Shown piece by piece: positions 50,601-60,159 of a stretch of 64,000 nucleotides of DNA (its first letter is position 1; each line of letters opens with the position of its first letter). Origin of the DNA: Dendronephthya gigantea (Eukaryota; Cnidaria; Anthozoa; Malacalcyonacea; Nephtheidae). Made by a program: the position numbers and the translations under genes. The stretch is from contig NW_021163086.1 of NCBI RefSeq assembly GCF_004324835.1, positions 1,045,001 to 1,109,000 of the forward strand. The letters run 5' to 3'. The notes below the pieces were generated by a model. The model made no database searches, was not told the origin of the DNA, and saw nothing but the letters and a program-made list of their open reading frames with translations.

Positions 50601-53600
50601 TCATATCTTTCAAAAGGAGAAAATCGCAGCAAAAATTGCACACGTGTAAACGGGCCTTGTGTTTCTGAGTGCAGCAAATCGCTTTGATGTAGTATATATA
50701 CAAATACCATCCGATCGTACTATAGTGGAACAGAAACTGCGTGACCGAGTTCCGATCTTGTGCAAATTTTTAAACGCTCAAGAGCTTCAAGATTATGACT
50801 TGATAAACAAAATATTAGTCGTCCACATTCTTGAGAAACTTTACATTAAATGTGATAACACAATAGACTATTCAATGACTTTCTGATCGTTTGCGTTTAC
50901 TGCTATATTTGCTGAATGCCAATGATTATACATATTACTTGCTACAAACTTGCTACAAATGCTACAGTTTTGACTGAACTTGTTTGCAACTTAATTGCTT
51001 CCAAAGTTAAAACTATAAAATCGAAAATCGTCAACCGATGTAGAATATTGCTTAGAATTACAGGGTGTGTAAAAAACTGCAACTCTTAAAATATTCATAT
51101 AAGTTCGCTTCTATTCAATAACAAAAGATCGTAGGCCCCTGGGAATGATTAAATGTTGCAGTTCTTTTACACACCCTGTATTGTGCCAAATTTTATTCCG
51201 ATCGGATAATCATGAATGCCAGTGCCTTAAACAGCCCGCCGCACACGAGAGCTATTACCTGAGCTAAAAACCTCGCGAGGCTGTTAGCCCAGCAAGTTTC
51301 TCTCGTGTTCGGATAGTTTTCGGGCTTGGAAGAGCGTCCCCCCCCTAACATAATAACGACAACAACAACAGCAACAAGATTGGCAGCGATTAGGGACCAG
51401 TTCCTGGTCCAATATTTTACATGTACGGATCGACAAAGTTCGTAAATAAATAAATAAATGTATTTTCTATAAAACCAGGGACTCCAAAATGATACGTCTC
51501 CTAGCATCGGGATTTACTGTCAAACAATGAAAGAGGGGAAAAAAAAGGAGAAATGGAAAAGATATTTTATGAAGCTCGAAAAAGGAATTCTGACAGTGCA
51601 TAAGAGTGCTGAGGTAGATTTGTTTGAAAAACCATTTCTGCATACCATTGTAAACCATTTACATTATGGAGCTAGGGGAAGGGCGGCGGGTTGGTAATAT
51701 GTATCGCAATTTGCCAATCGTTATGGTAATTTCAGAACTATTACCTTGTATAATCTTCTAAAAATCTTTGTCTGATTCTCACAATATATTGTGACACAGT
51801 TTTATTTCATGCAACTGAAGTCTATTGCTATATTATGATGTTGTGTTGAATGCCTTGGTTTACAGAGCAAAGATGAGCAAGACAGCTGGCCCTTATCGGA
51901 AACAACACTATATATTGGTGTGGAGAAGGATAAGAAACCATATACTGGGTAGGTGTTTTCTACGAATACTTAAGTTGGTGCTTTCTACGAATACGCTGGT
52001 AAATAAAAAAGGAAGGAACTTTATTAATTTCAAGACGTTTGTAGAACAAAATATGTAGATTTATAAAACGAGACTTCAGATCTTAATACTTTCTACTTAC
52101 AAAACATTACTTTTTGGCCAATACTCTAGTTGTTCTTCTCGTTCGCATACTAAGTTATTTTTTCACGCAGATATGGTTTTACAATCGTCCGAATAGCAAA
52201 AGATGGACAGTGTCTTTACAGGTAGATAACATAAGTGTGTTCGAAGGCGGTGATGGTAAAATTTTGAACTGTGCTGAGTTATATACTTTACATATTTTAG
52301 ATATGTGTGCTTTGACGACGAAAGGGAGCTGTATAGATGGATACACATGTTTTTAAAGTTAAAGGTGAGATCGCTGAAGTCCCAATTGTAATAGATTGCA
52401 TGCCGATCGATGTCCACGTCGAGGCATGCAAACGCAAAAGAAAACATTGCAGCCTTCAAACCATATAGTAACATAGAGACAACATGGAAGTGAAAGAGAA
52501 ATCAATGATCGCACGTGTGCTGGTGTGTGCAATACTCTGGAAAGAATTTAAAGTCCGTGTTATGGTTGTTTCCATATAGTAATATAATAAGGAGTCTGTG
52601 TAGATTCTCTCATTCACACAGAGTGAAAGCCTGCAATCGTTGGTAAACACACAATCTCCACACTAGATTTACATCTAATTTCCCCAGTGATTAACTATAA
52701 TTGCTAAACAAGGTCCGTACCTTGTTACGTATTTCTTTTATTTTTTACTTAAAATTGTTTTAAATTATTAGCCACACACCGCTTTGGCCTAGAAATATTT
52801 TGATAATTTTTTAGAATATTTTCATTTCCCATGCAATACACACTCTATATTTTATATATTAATAGAAAAAGAAAACCGCGTTGTTAGATCTGGTTCTTAA
52901 AATTGACAAGTATATTTCTTAAGTTGGTTCTTTTTCTTATATACAGCTATATTTTTATATTTTAGTATCCACAAATAACGGATTTGTGGACAGATCCTAC
53001 CCTAGAACCAATTGGATATTACGCGGAGGCTTTGGTAAGGATTGCATGATATATCCTTAACTTTAAATCGAAATTCCAATTTATATATGAGATTCCGAAT
53101 ACTTATCTTCTGAAAAATTTATCTGCAGCTCATTTAAGGCCTGTCTACATGGAGCGAGTTATTCCGGCTCTTTCATTATATGCAGTTGTCACCTCGCCTA
53201 GCCGTGATAACTCGCTCCATGTAAACAAGCTCTTAAGCTGCTGTAATTCATGTTCCGCCTATGTCGGTTTCCTGGGGGGGGGGGACAAGTATTTATATAT
53301 TCCTTTCAACAGACCATAAAAGTCTTTCCTCTTTGAGTTTGCCCTATCTACTATAATATAGCACGCGTTCCCTTTCCTCGCCAGGCCTTGGTGGACCAAA
53401 GATCGATTTTTTAAAAACGTCATCTTACTCCAAATGATTATTTTGGCATTTTACGGGCCGTTTACACTTGCAATATTTGCTGTGATTTTCGTCTTTTGAT
53501 ACATGTGGACGAGTGATTTAGTTACTTTTATCGCTCCCTTTCTACCCTCACTTACTCGGAATAATGTTGCCGATTTCTTGTCATGAGGAGCTCTGTTTTA

Positions 53601-54769
53601 TGTTTCAATACGCAATAAACTAGTCACACATTGGCTGGCTTTTATACATCTAAGCATTCGTGACTGATTACTCGTTCCCATCTATCAAAAGAAGAAAATC
53701 GCACATAAAATTGCAGCAAAAACGAGCCTTTAGGCATCAGATAGTACAGTCTTAACGAAATAATATTCTATTCACAGGCTGTCAAGCCTCCACTTCCTCG
53801 TCAGGTAGGTCATACCTTTCTGCTACTTACTGGGCAGTCGGAGTCATGGATGTAGACTGTATATAAGAATAAACATACTCCGAAGAACCACATGTTGTAA
53901 ACTCAAGACAAGTATTTTACGGTGATATTTCGACTTTCAAAGTCGTTGCCAAACCAGAGTGATTCTAAAACATTCTTCTTCGGAGTATGTTTTTCTTTGT
54001 GTTTTATAAAATTGTCTGCTGGTAATGTTCTTTTTACACATTTGTAACTTTGTATAATGCATGGTGACAAGACAGTGAGCCGCAAAAAAGACGTGGTCTA
54101 TCTCATAATTAGTCGTCTCTGAAATAGTATATATCTTATATAACCAGTTTTTAGGTCTTATGTAGAAGCCTATATTCCCCATTTTTAAAAGAAAGACCTC
54201 GTTAGTTTCCTTTTTGGATTGAGCATTGAAAATGGAAACATGCACAAAAGGATAATTTTAGTATAATACATTAATTTAAGGTAAATCAGTAAAAGGTTTG
54301 GTTTAAATTGCAGAAGTTCACTGCTCAATCAGCAATTTTCGAACTAAAATCGATATAAATCAATTGTGATTTTTGGCACTTCACTCGATTCACGCACGTA
54401 AATTCTAGGGTTTAAAAGGTCTTAAGTTCGAGTGGAATTATACACGCTTCAAATTCAAGCCAGGAAAAGCAAGAGCAAGAGCATTGCACCGGCATAGCAA
54501 AAGCGTAGCTTCGATTCCTGCCGGCGGATCTATATATATATAGTCGACCCTTTTTTTCTTCAACTGTTCTTGGCTTGAATTTGAAGTAAGTATAATTCCA
54601 CTCGAACTTAAGACCCTTTAAACCCTAGAATCGGTATAAGTTCATATTTTATTCGTCAATTTTGAATTTTATATTTTTGCAGAGGGCACCGAGCAACAGG
54701 GTAGGTGGTGTGAGCGTGATGTTAAATGAACTTAAAGAGAGACAGTTAAGAAATTCAGTCAGAAGATAG
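22172..54769 (+). CDS. ARAP: ARAP-family Arf-GAP/Rho-GAP adaptor, complete gene of 45 coding exons
   Basis: A phosphoinositide-regulated GTPase-activating protein that switches off Arf and Rho GTPases at membranes and actin structures. Chaining exons by GT-AG sites gives 4821 bases with phases agreeing at every junction and a TAG at 54767-54769 (1606 residues; human ARAPs are about 1450-1700). Order: SAM, proline-rich linker, PH1, PH2, Arf-GAP, ankyrin-like repeats, one PH, Rho-GAP, Ras-association, C-terminal PH. Vertebrate ARAPs have two PH domains between ankyrin and Rho-GAP; here one is seen, so four PH domains in all. Exons without their own entry are 24323-24492, 25569-25604 and 30170-30232. 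The start is the first ATG after an in-frame stop. Paralogue identity (ARAP1, 2 or 3) cannot be assigned. Confidence 0.93.
24775..24820 (+). repeat. Short direct duplication in ARAP intron 2
   Basis: The segment gaaaatattcttttccttt occurs twice in tandem with a few bases between, a local slippage-type duplication. Confidence 0.75.
25147..25416. mobile_element. mariner-type MITE in ARAP intron 2
   Basis: The left end TA|CAGGGTGTCTCA and right end TGAGACACCTTG|TA form an inverted pair with one mismatch, and TA flanks both sides. The body is about 266 bases with no coding. The CAGGGTGTC terminus is common among mariner-derived MITEs. Confidence 0.6.
26075..29444 (+). other. ARAP: ARAP PH domain 1 (5 exons)
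   Basis: Exons at 26075-26118, 26784-26859, 27157-27228, 28187-28259 and 29392-29444 (residues about 560-665). The first gives [10 protein letters not shown], the second [19 protein letters not shown], and the last the closing helix [14 protein letters not shown] with its invariant Trp. The WKKRW...L.YYKD beta-strand pattern with basic loop residues fits a phosphoinositide-binding PH domain. Confidence 0.9.
30509..33175 (+). other. ARAP: ARAP PH domain 2 (5 exons)
   Basis: Exons at 30509-30535, 31702-31751, 31885-31933, 32340-32452 and 33091-33175 (residues about 687-794). Key pieces are [33 protein letters not shown], and the closing helix [17 protein letters not shown]. The donor after the 27-base exon (aaa|gtcgct) is weak, and the last acceptor (cccaag|c) was chosen because it alone restores frame, so these two junctions are the least certain. 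Confidence 0.82.
33630..33742 (+). repeat. Dispersed repeat, copy B (ARAP intron 14)
   Basis: Shares about 28 identical bases and further ordered blocks with 11838-11897. It shows the same degraded repeat family in an intergenic and an intronic site. Confidence 0.6.
34139..36236 (+). other. ARAP: ARAP Arf-GAP domain (4 exons)
   Basis: Exons at 34139-34199, 34724-34863, 35153-35241 and 36143-36236 (residues 795-922). The zinc finger is CADC (C808, C811), sixteen residues, CARC (C828, C831), then IGVHR with the catalytic arginine R836 and [12 protein letters not shown]. All zinc ligands and the arginine are present, so it should be a working Arf GTPase activator. Confidence 0.93.
37781..38338 (-). 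mobile_element. Tc1-derived element with doubled end, copy 1 (ARAP intron 21)
   Basis: The left end is TACACTGGCGGTCAAAAAG at 37781. An inverted end (ctttttgtccgctagtgta) closes at about 38254, and a second inverted end follows at about 38304-38338. The interior is a strongly deleted Tc1 transposase relic read on the minus strand (TEMDWSAQS... region), homologous to copy 2 at 56010. The 50 bases between the two right-hand ends also align with the equivalent spacer of copy 2, so the doubled end is a family trait, not a local accident. Confidence 0.75.
38495..38602. repeat. Perfect 20-base inverted repeat in ARAP intron 22
   Basis: Arms at 38495-38514 (atcccaataaatatttttga) and 38583-38602 are exact reverse complements around a 68-base loop. 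The structure ends 35 bases before the next ARAP exon and could fold in the pre-mRNA. It is probably a small MITE. Confidence 0.75.
41265..41361. repeat. Perfect 27-base inverted repeat in ARAP intron 23
   Basis: The arms ctcattgaaattcactc... (41265-41291) and ...gagtgaatttcaatgag (41335-41361) are exact reverse complements with a 43-base loop. No coding sequence; a small foldback element. Confidence 0.8.
41740..41996 (-). mobile_element. LINE 3' end fragment in ARAP intron 24
   Basis: On the minus strand the frame at 41996-41796 ends with [20 protein letters not shown] and [12 protein letters not shown], matching the WNSLP...S...F...L tail of LINE polyproteins after the reverse transcriptase. 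The 3' UTR would run down to about 41740. It is 5'-truncated and differs from the LINE end at 300-630. Confidence 0.55.
43629..43675 (+). repeat. Dispersed 47-base repeat, copy 1 (ARAP intron 26)
   Basis: The block aatacgactttgaggcatta and its continuation to atccagtc recurs with a few changes at 46478-46524 in intron 32, in the same orientation. Confidence 0.7.
44113..46827 (+). other. ARAP: ARAP Rho-GAP domain (7 exons)
   Basis: Exons at 44113-44203, 44428-44505, 44782-44913, 45425-45533, 45922-46006, 46633-46716 and 46798-46827 (residues 1110-1312). It starts VFSVPLE, has the arginine finger R1148 in [12 protein letters not shown], then [28 protein letters not shown] and [17 protein letters not shown]. 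The arginine finger and the conserved Lys/Asn/Pro positions are intact, implying active Rho GTPase hydrolysis. Confidence 0.93.
46478..46524 (+). repeat. Dispersed 47-base repeat, copy 2 (ARAP intron 32)
   Basis: Same block as at 43629-43675, differing at about four positions. The family is unknown. Confidence 0.7.
47209..47218. promoter_or_regulatory. NRF-1-type palindrome in ARAP intron 34
   Basis: GCGCATGCGC, the consensus core for NRF-1, lies inside a 103-codon open frame without recognised product (47104-47415). It could mark an internal promoter or be chance. Confidence 0.3.
48738..50498 (+). other. ARAP: ARAP linker and Ras-association domain (4 exons)
   Basis: Exons at 48738-48791, 49267-49344, 49815-49923 and 50371-50498 (residues 1313-1435). 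The pattern [42 protein letters not shown] and [13 protein letters not shown] has the beta-beta-alpha layout of an RA domain. Confidence 0.85.
51059..51180. mobile_element. 118-base MITE in ARAP intron 38
   Basis: The ends TA|CAGGGTGTGTAAAAAACTG and CAGTTCTTTTACACACCCTG|TA are inverted over about 23 bases with little mismatch, flanked by TA. No coding. A mariner/Tc1-derived MITE. Confidence 0.85.
51479..53034 (+). other. ARAP: ARAP C-terminal PH domain (5 exons)
   Basis: Exons at 51479-51613, 51866-51948, 52171-52221, 52301-52364 and 52966-53034. Key pieces are [39 protein letters not shown] and the closing helix [15 protein letters not shown]. This corresponds to the last PH domain of the family. 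Confidence 0.85.
53134..53240. mobile_element. Short palindromic MITE in ARAP intron 43
   Basis: The arms TACATGGAGCGAGTTAT (left) and ATAACTCGCTCCATGTA (right) with flanking TTAAG/CTTAA extend to about 36 bases with a few mismatches. It is about 105 bases in all and folds back on itself. A related-looking motif, gggccgtttacac, occurs near 53456. Confidence 0.7.
53778..54769 (+). other. ARAP: ARAP C-terminal tail (2 exons)
   Basis: Exons at 53778-53804 (AVKPPLPRQ, an SH3-type proline motif) and 54683-54769 (ending [15 protein letters not shown] and a TAG stop). No polyadenylation signal is obvious just after the stop. Confidence 0.8.
54402..54631. mobile_element. Foldback element in ARAP last intron
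   Basis: Two arms of about 60 bases (54402-54463 and 54569-54631) are inverted copies with one or two changes; each ends in ATTCTAGGGTTTAAA at the outside. The central 105 bases hold a (TA)n run. It lies 50 bases upstream of the final ARAP exon. No target duplication was found. Confidence 0.8.
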
Positions 54770-55472
54770 AATACGTATACGAATCGTGGCCTACAAAGCC
54801 AGTAACTGTTTTAAATATGGATGAATTCGTTTCTTATAAACTTCTTAAAATAATAGTATACGACAATAAGTTTCGACATGGTCGATTTGTTGACTTTTAG
54901 CCAGCGTTCTAACCTGGTGCCTGAGACCGTTCTTGAGAAACCCGAGGATGTAGTACCATTCTTCAAGCACCAACGTAAAATCATCCGGGCACCGGTGCAT
55001 GGTACCTTTGATGAATGCTTGCTTTTAGTCGGTTGAATCTGTGTGCCGGTTTACTTTTGTGAACAAGTATTCTTCGTCGTCGTTTCAAATATAATGCAGG
55101 TTCAGTTTGGACTACCACTTTCACTACCTCTCGTGGGTGATTGGTTAACCTGATATACTGTAACTACTTAACCTGTAGCTACTTCCCGCATTTGATTGGT
55201 TCATGTCTTCACGATGGTAGTGGTTGTGGAAGTGACCGAAAGTCAAACATGAACCTTGCTATTATATACAATTTAGTATGTTGTCAACGGGTGTCTTATG
55301 TAGTATTAAGTTCAATAGGAAAAATTCTTTGATTCTATGTCTGAATGGGAAGAAAATTGGTCAGCTCTGACCATCGTGTTAGGGTGATTAAAAGCGTGCA
55401 ATGTTAACCCCAATGAAAAGTATATATAATAATTAATTTGAGGTCTTCTCAAAAGACCTCTTGTGAGCCACC
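54770..55472. other. ARAP 3' flank, no further gene seen
   Basis: This would contain the ARAP 3' UTR. A small hairpin (aggtctt/aagacct) lies at 55441-55459. No coding exon is apparent. Confidence 0.4.
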
Positions 55473-55798
55473 TCAAAACTTTTTTGCGTTCAAAAATCGT
55501 AAAGTTTGTAACCGTAGATAAAATTACCAGTGCCATGTAGAAAAAATCGTTTTTCAGGGAAAATTCAAAACTATATTTTTTTATACGCCCATGGTAAAGC
55601 AAATGCAAATAATGTTAACTTGTAACTAGTGTGTTTCAAAACTTGTTTGCGTTGAAAATCGTACAGTTTGTAACCGTAGATAAAATTACCAGTGTCATGT
55701 AGAAAAAATAGTTTTTCAGGGAAAATTAGAAACCATATTTTTTTATACGCCCAGTAAAGCAATATGCAAATAATGTCAACTTGTAACTAGTGTGTTTC
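55473..55798 (+). repeat. Tandem duplication, 163-base unit, two copies
   Basis: Unit 1 is 55473-55635 and unit 2 is 55636-55798. They share gtaaccgtagataaaattac, a long ttttttatacgccca block and ttgtaactagtgtgtttca, with scattered differences. No coding potential. A local tandem duplication of moderate age. Confidence 0.85.
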
Positions 55799-56009
55799 AA
55801 TTATACAGCTATTTTATGCAGATGAGACTTCTATTGATCCTTAAAATATTCATTGGAAAACATATTCATAGATTAGGTCTAACTGAGGGTTAGGATATTA
55901 CACATCGATTATAATTATGCATGAAATCAAAAACTGTATACATATAAGTATAATAAAACATGGTCGGTTAGACTTTAAATTATATATTATAAACACTTCA
56001 AAGTAGTGC

Positions 56010-56642
56010 TACACTGGCGGTCAAAAAGAACTGCTCAAATGTGGCTATTATCGTATATAACAGAAATCGTAACAATCTATATTTTATTGTACACTAGCGG
56101 TCAAAAAGAACTGTTCAGATACAAATTCATAAAAAAGAAGCGAATATAGGAGAGAGCTTCATAGGTATTTTGGATAATTCTCTTATTCCAAGCAATATTT
56201 CAATAATGTAATGCAACCTGCCACACTTCCAAGATATAGTCAAACAATGGTTTCAGGAAGAGGAAGTGACAGAAATGGATTGGCATGCACAGTCAAAAGG
56301 CCTTAACCCTATTGAACATCTGTGGGACAATGTGAAAGGGATAGTGCAAGAAAGGAATGAATTCGTTAAGCGTCCATGATTTATGCGTTGCTTTAAAGAC
56401 TGTCCATAGGATGAATTTCTTTTGACCATTAAGATTACCACCTTAACAGAAAGTATGCCACGCCGGTGTAAGGCCGTCATCAATTATAAGGCCAAAGGAG
56501 GGTCAACAAAATATTAATATTTCATATAGTTTAGCATGTAACCTAGTCTATATTTACTCGTATATATTGTTAGAGGGTCAGTTACGCTCATTTGAGAGCA
56601 TTTTAACTTGTTTTGAGCAGTTCTTTTTGACCGCCAGTGTAC
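56010..56642 (+). mobile_element. Tc1-derived element with doubled end, copy 2
   Basis: Ends of type TACACTGGCGGTCAAAAAG lie at 56010 and again at 56090, and the inverted closing end finishes at about 56642. The interior retains the Tc1 transposase C-terminal signature read on the plus strand, TEMDWHAQSKGLNPIEHLWD (about 56270-56330), containing the conserved NPIEHLWD. The N-terminal two-thirds of the transposase are deleted, so the copy is non-autonomous. It is the mirror orientation of copy 1 at 37781-38338, and the spacer between doubled ends is homologous. Confidence 0.82.
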
Positions 56643-56679
56643 TAGAAGTGCCAAAAAGGAAGCGAGCAGAACGACACAG

Positions 56680-57110
56680 CCGACACTGTGTATCTTTTAA
56701 CCAAACGCCAACTGAGGTTTTTTGAACACGTCCTTTGTTGCATGCCTGAGTCAATCCTGTACACCGGGGGCACATTTCATAGTACAAGCACCCATATTGC
56801 AAACCTGGCTACATTCCGAAGAATGACACGATAGCACACAGTTCTTCGCATTGCATATATACTTGCGTGCACTCCTCTGCACCTTTTGGACAGGATGTTG
56901 TGCAGCCTTCCTGATTACATATATGAGTACATTTTTTGACGTGCAACGAAATGATGCTGAAAGATATTCCGTGGCAACAAATACTTGGGTGCATTCCTCC
57001 ACGTTGGACCTGCACACTGGTGTACAACCGCTTGTATGGCAGCATTGCATACACTCTAGTGTTAAATGTCATCTCGCAGTTTTTCGCCTCAGTTGAGGTA
57101 AAAACCATCT
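56680..57110 (-). pseudogene. Broken cysteine-rich repeat coding relic
   Basis: The minus strand carries several short frames rich in cysteine, with a recurring E-C-T-Q-V/S-Q-V pattern (EECTQVF, EECTQVY, SECSQVC). The spacing suggests an ancestral repeat unit of a few dozen residues. It is broken, with several breaks, and no full gene survives. The family is not recognised; a secreted or structural cysteine-rich protein is the most I would say. Confidence 0.4.
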
Positions 57111-57638
57111 ATATATCAGTAGAAGAGAAATGCATATTTCACCATACGAATGAAAAATACGGCAAAACATGGAATATCAGGGAGAAAAATCAAGGAGGTG
57201 GGCGTTACCTAAGGCGTTTTCCTAAGAGGCCAAAGTGGTCAAAACGGTCGTATCTTGAATAGACTGCATGTTTTGCTGATAATAAAGCGATGAAATAACC
57301 TCGTTCCCGCCGAGGTACGAGCCTCTGTGTTTGATTAAGTAACGGTAAATAACAATATACAGTTATATACTAGAGAAACACTCCAAAATACCAGTAATCT
57401 TTCTGCAATGAAACATAAAAGAACCGGTCTGGCTTTTTTACCGTATAATGGTGAGCGCCCCTAGATATAGGCCCCTTAAAGTTATTAAATTTCCTGTGAA
57501 GAAAGTGAGTTTTCGGTCGTGAGCTTTCTCATTTTTCCGGCTGTAATTTAAACGACCTAAATCCGCTTTTCCACTAGCGATACTTTTTGCATGAAGCGAA
57601 TTTATCCTTTGGTATATTTGTTCAGATGGTTGCAGTTG

Positions 57639-57687
57639 AGAGATAACGTGTTATCCCCTGCAGAGTGAGATAACGTGTTATCTCATG
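57639..57687. repeat. Pair of dyads, GAGATAAC..GTTATC
   Basis: Two copies of GAGATAACGTGTTATC lie about 30 bases apart, each an 8-base (or 6-7) inverted pair around GT. Such paired dyads could be protein-binding sites or ends of a small palindromic repeat. Confidence 0.6.
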
Positions 57688-57794
57688 GGAAATAACAACT
57701 TTAATCACATGCCGCGCACCTGGGCGTGCGACTTTTTGACAGTTTATCCATTTGAAATTATGTCTTTTATGAATAGATATTTTGTGGTTTATTC

Positions 57795-58115
57795 ACTTTC
57801 AAAATTGATGATTTTCTAAAATTTTCTAAAATGTGTTAACATGCTGAAAATGCCTTAATTAAAATGTTTAGTAGCACAATTTTTTTCGTTTTCAACGCAT
57901 TTGATTTGTTTTTTGAATATTGAAAAATTCGTAAATTAATGAAGTTAATCTATTTCGTTTTTGAGCATATTTGTTTTTGAGCAATGAAAAATCCAAAAAT
58001 ATAATTTCGTCCTAAATAATCACGGATACGTAATCCTACCATTTTAGCCAAAATTGACAATTTTCGAAAATTTTCTGAAATATCTTAACGTGCTGAAAAT
58101 GAATTCTACAGCCCT
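57795..58115 (+). repeat. Imperfect direct repeat, about 250-base spacing
   Basis: The block aaaattgatgattttctaaa... with gtgctgaaaatg at about 57800-57855 recurs at 58050-58105 with several changes. AT-rich and non-coding. Confidence 0.55.
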
Positions 58116-58519
58116 TACCATTTTTGCTGAAACTTTGAAGTTAATGAAAGACAGTGCAGTTTTTTAATTTCCGAATTTTGAATATATAAATTAACATTTT
58201 CCTCAAATTTTGTGACCTGCGAAATTAGAGTAAAATAAAAAACAATCTCACCGTAACCATTAGCTTCACCTGGGCGAGGTAATGGATGGACCAATTGATG
58301 GACCACTCGTTTGCTCAATGGACCATATGGTGATATGGATCATATCTGTGATATTTTAGCGTCAGCATAAATGTTGATAGTATAATTAGGTGAATGCTAC
58401 GAATGAGATTCATTTTTGCGTGTTTTAGACAACAAAAAAAATCATCATCAAAGTAAACTTTATGTAAAATCCTTCGAAAAAAGGTGGAGTAAAAAAAAAT
58501 AGTGTAGTAATTCGCCAGA

Positions 58520-59110
58520 CGTTCTGCTGATCTAGTGGTGAAGGCAATGCTATTCTTTTTTCAAAGCCTACCATAACCGTTTTTCATTATGAACTTTGTG
58601 AAAAGGATGAAGTAAGTTAAATAACCATAACCGTTCAGCAGAAGATCTTTTAGTCAATTTGTCAAGATGTTGGTGTCATGACAGTCATGTGTCGGCAGTC
58701 GAAGGTTCGAATCACGTTTTAGATGGAATTTTTCGTTACTAATATTACATGGTAAGTTTATGGAGAATAAGTTGGTGTAGGCTTCCAACAATGCAATGCT
58801 TTCCTTTTTTCAAAGCCTACCATAACCGTTTTTCATTATGAACTTCGATAAAAAAAGGATAAAGTAAGTTAAATAACCATAACCATTCAGCAGAAGAACT
58901 TGTAGTCAAGTGGTCAAGATGTTGATATCATGTGTCGGCAGTGGCGGGTTCGAATCTCGTTTTAGACGGAATTTTTCGTTACTAATATTACATGGTAAGG
59001 TTATGGAGAATAAGTTAGAGTAAGCTTCTAACAATCACCAAATAGCCTTGTGGTAAAGTCGTGGCCTATGAAGTGCAAGATCGAGGTATCAAGAACAGGA
59101 TAGTACGTTT
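58520..59110 (+). mobile_element. Tandem tRNA-derived SINE-like units
   Basis: Two tandem units of about 249 and 243 bases (58545-58793 and 58794-59036) each hold a tRNA-like segment. In unit 2 (58894-58965) gtcaagtggtcaagatg resembles an A box and GGTTCGAATCTCG is a good B box with a pairable T arm. Unit 1 (58641-58722) has GGTTCGAATCACG. A third, weaker tRNA-like segment follows at 59042-59105, and a partial one (gatctagtggtgaaggca) precedes at 58530. None shows a paired acceptor stem, so these are SINE heads or relics, not working tRNA genes. Confidence 0.65.
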
Positions 59111-59216
59111 CTCGTGGCGGTAAAATAAACAAACAATGGTAGGTATGTTGCTCGGGGGAGCTTTGTACTCGGTTAATCTTTGGAAATCAAAATTAATCTT
59201 TAGGGAAATCAGGGGA

Positions 59217-59375
59217 TAGGTAAGGTGAATGAGGGGTATATGAGTACAAAAAGACTTAGTAATTGGGCGGCCACGGCTCCCGGGGGCAGGAAAGAGGGTG
59301 TAGGTGAAAAAACGCTTTATAAAATGTTTAAGTCTTTTTGTACTCATTTAAACCTCTTTACTCCTATCTATCCCT
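59217..59375. repeat. Foldback repeat with 17-base perfect core
   Basis: GAGTACAAAAAGACTTA at about 59240-59256 is mirrored exactly at about 59328-59344. Outside this the arms pair imperfectly for some 30 more bases (aggggatagg.. against ..ctatcccta). A C-rich, low-complexity stretch follows (59440-59560). Confidence 0.65.
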
Positions 59376-59574
59376 ACTTTTTATTATCCTCAAATATCCC
59401 TAACTATCCCCTAACACAACTAAATGTTTGAAGAAAGCTTGCTTTGAAAGTCGGGAAAGGCGGGGGAAAGACAACCCCCCTCAGTCTACTCCTCGCCCAA
59501 GGCGAAGGCATAAATCACCCTCTCGAACTACTCCTCTCACACTCACAAATTCTCACTTTATTACCTTGTTCTTT

Positions 59575-59790
59575 TTCAGTTTATCCAGGACTTGAACCAT
59601 CGTCTATATACTTGGCAGATCACCATCTTCACCACTACACCACCAGTTCTACAGTTTTTTATTTTACTTAATCCTTTTTTGGAAGGATCTTTGATGAAAT
59701 TGAAGAAAAAAACATTCCCAACCCGAACTCGAACTTTCGCCTTTAAACTCGGAGAGCACTGCCTTCACCAGGAGACCACATGCACGAACC
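59575..59790 (-). mobile_element. Two tRNA-derived SINE-like heads, minus strand
   Basis: Read on the minus strand, 59785-59718 has ggtgaaggcagtgctct with an AGTTCGAGTTCGG B-box-like block, and 59656-59582 has gtgtagtggtgaagatgg with GGTTCAAGTCC. The pair looks like a dimeric tRNA-derived SINE separated by an AT-rich linker. The ggtgaaggca start is shared with the partial copy at 58530. Confidence 0.55.
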
Positions 59791-60159
59791 TGCGGTGAAA
59801 GGCTACACTTTTTTATTACTTAATACCTTTTTGGTAGGATCTCAATGAAAAACAATTTAAATAAGTTTAATGTTCATGATTTCTGTTCATGATTAAAACA
59901 CACACAACTGTATCTTATTCGCAGCTTGTAACCTAATATTAGCCATTTGTGTTGTCGCTAAAATATCACAATATAGGTATGAAGTGGCTTAAAGTACCAT
60001 CTTTCCATAAGTTGGTTATATGCGGCCCAAGTGACGGTAATGGTTACGGTGCGATTGTTTTGTATTTTTAATGAAGTGAAGTTAAAGTACAAGAATTAAC
60101 AATGCATTTAAAAATAGGTTTAAAAGAAAAAAAGTACAAGAGTTAAGAATGTATGTGTT

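Noticed and set aside
58641-58965. Functional tRNA genes.
   Set aside because: B boxes and T arms are present but no seven-base acceptor stem or clear anticodon arm can be drawn; SINE heads fit better.
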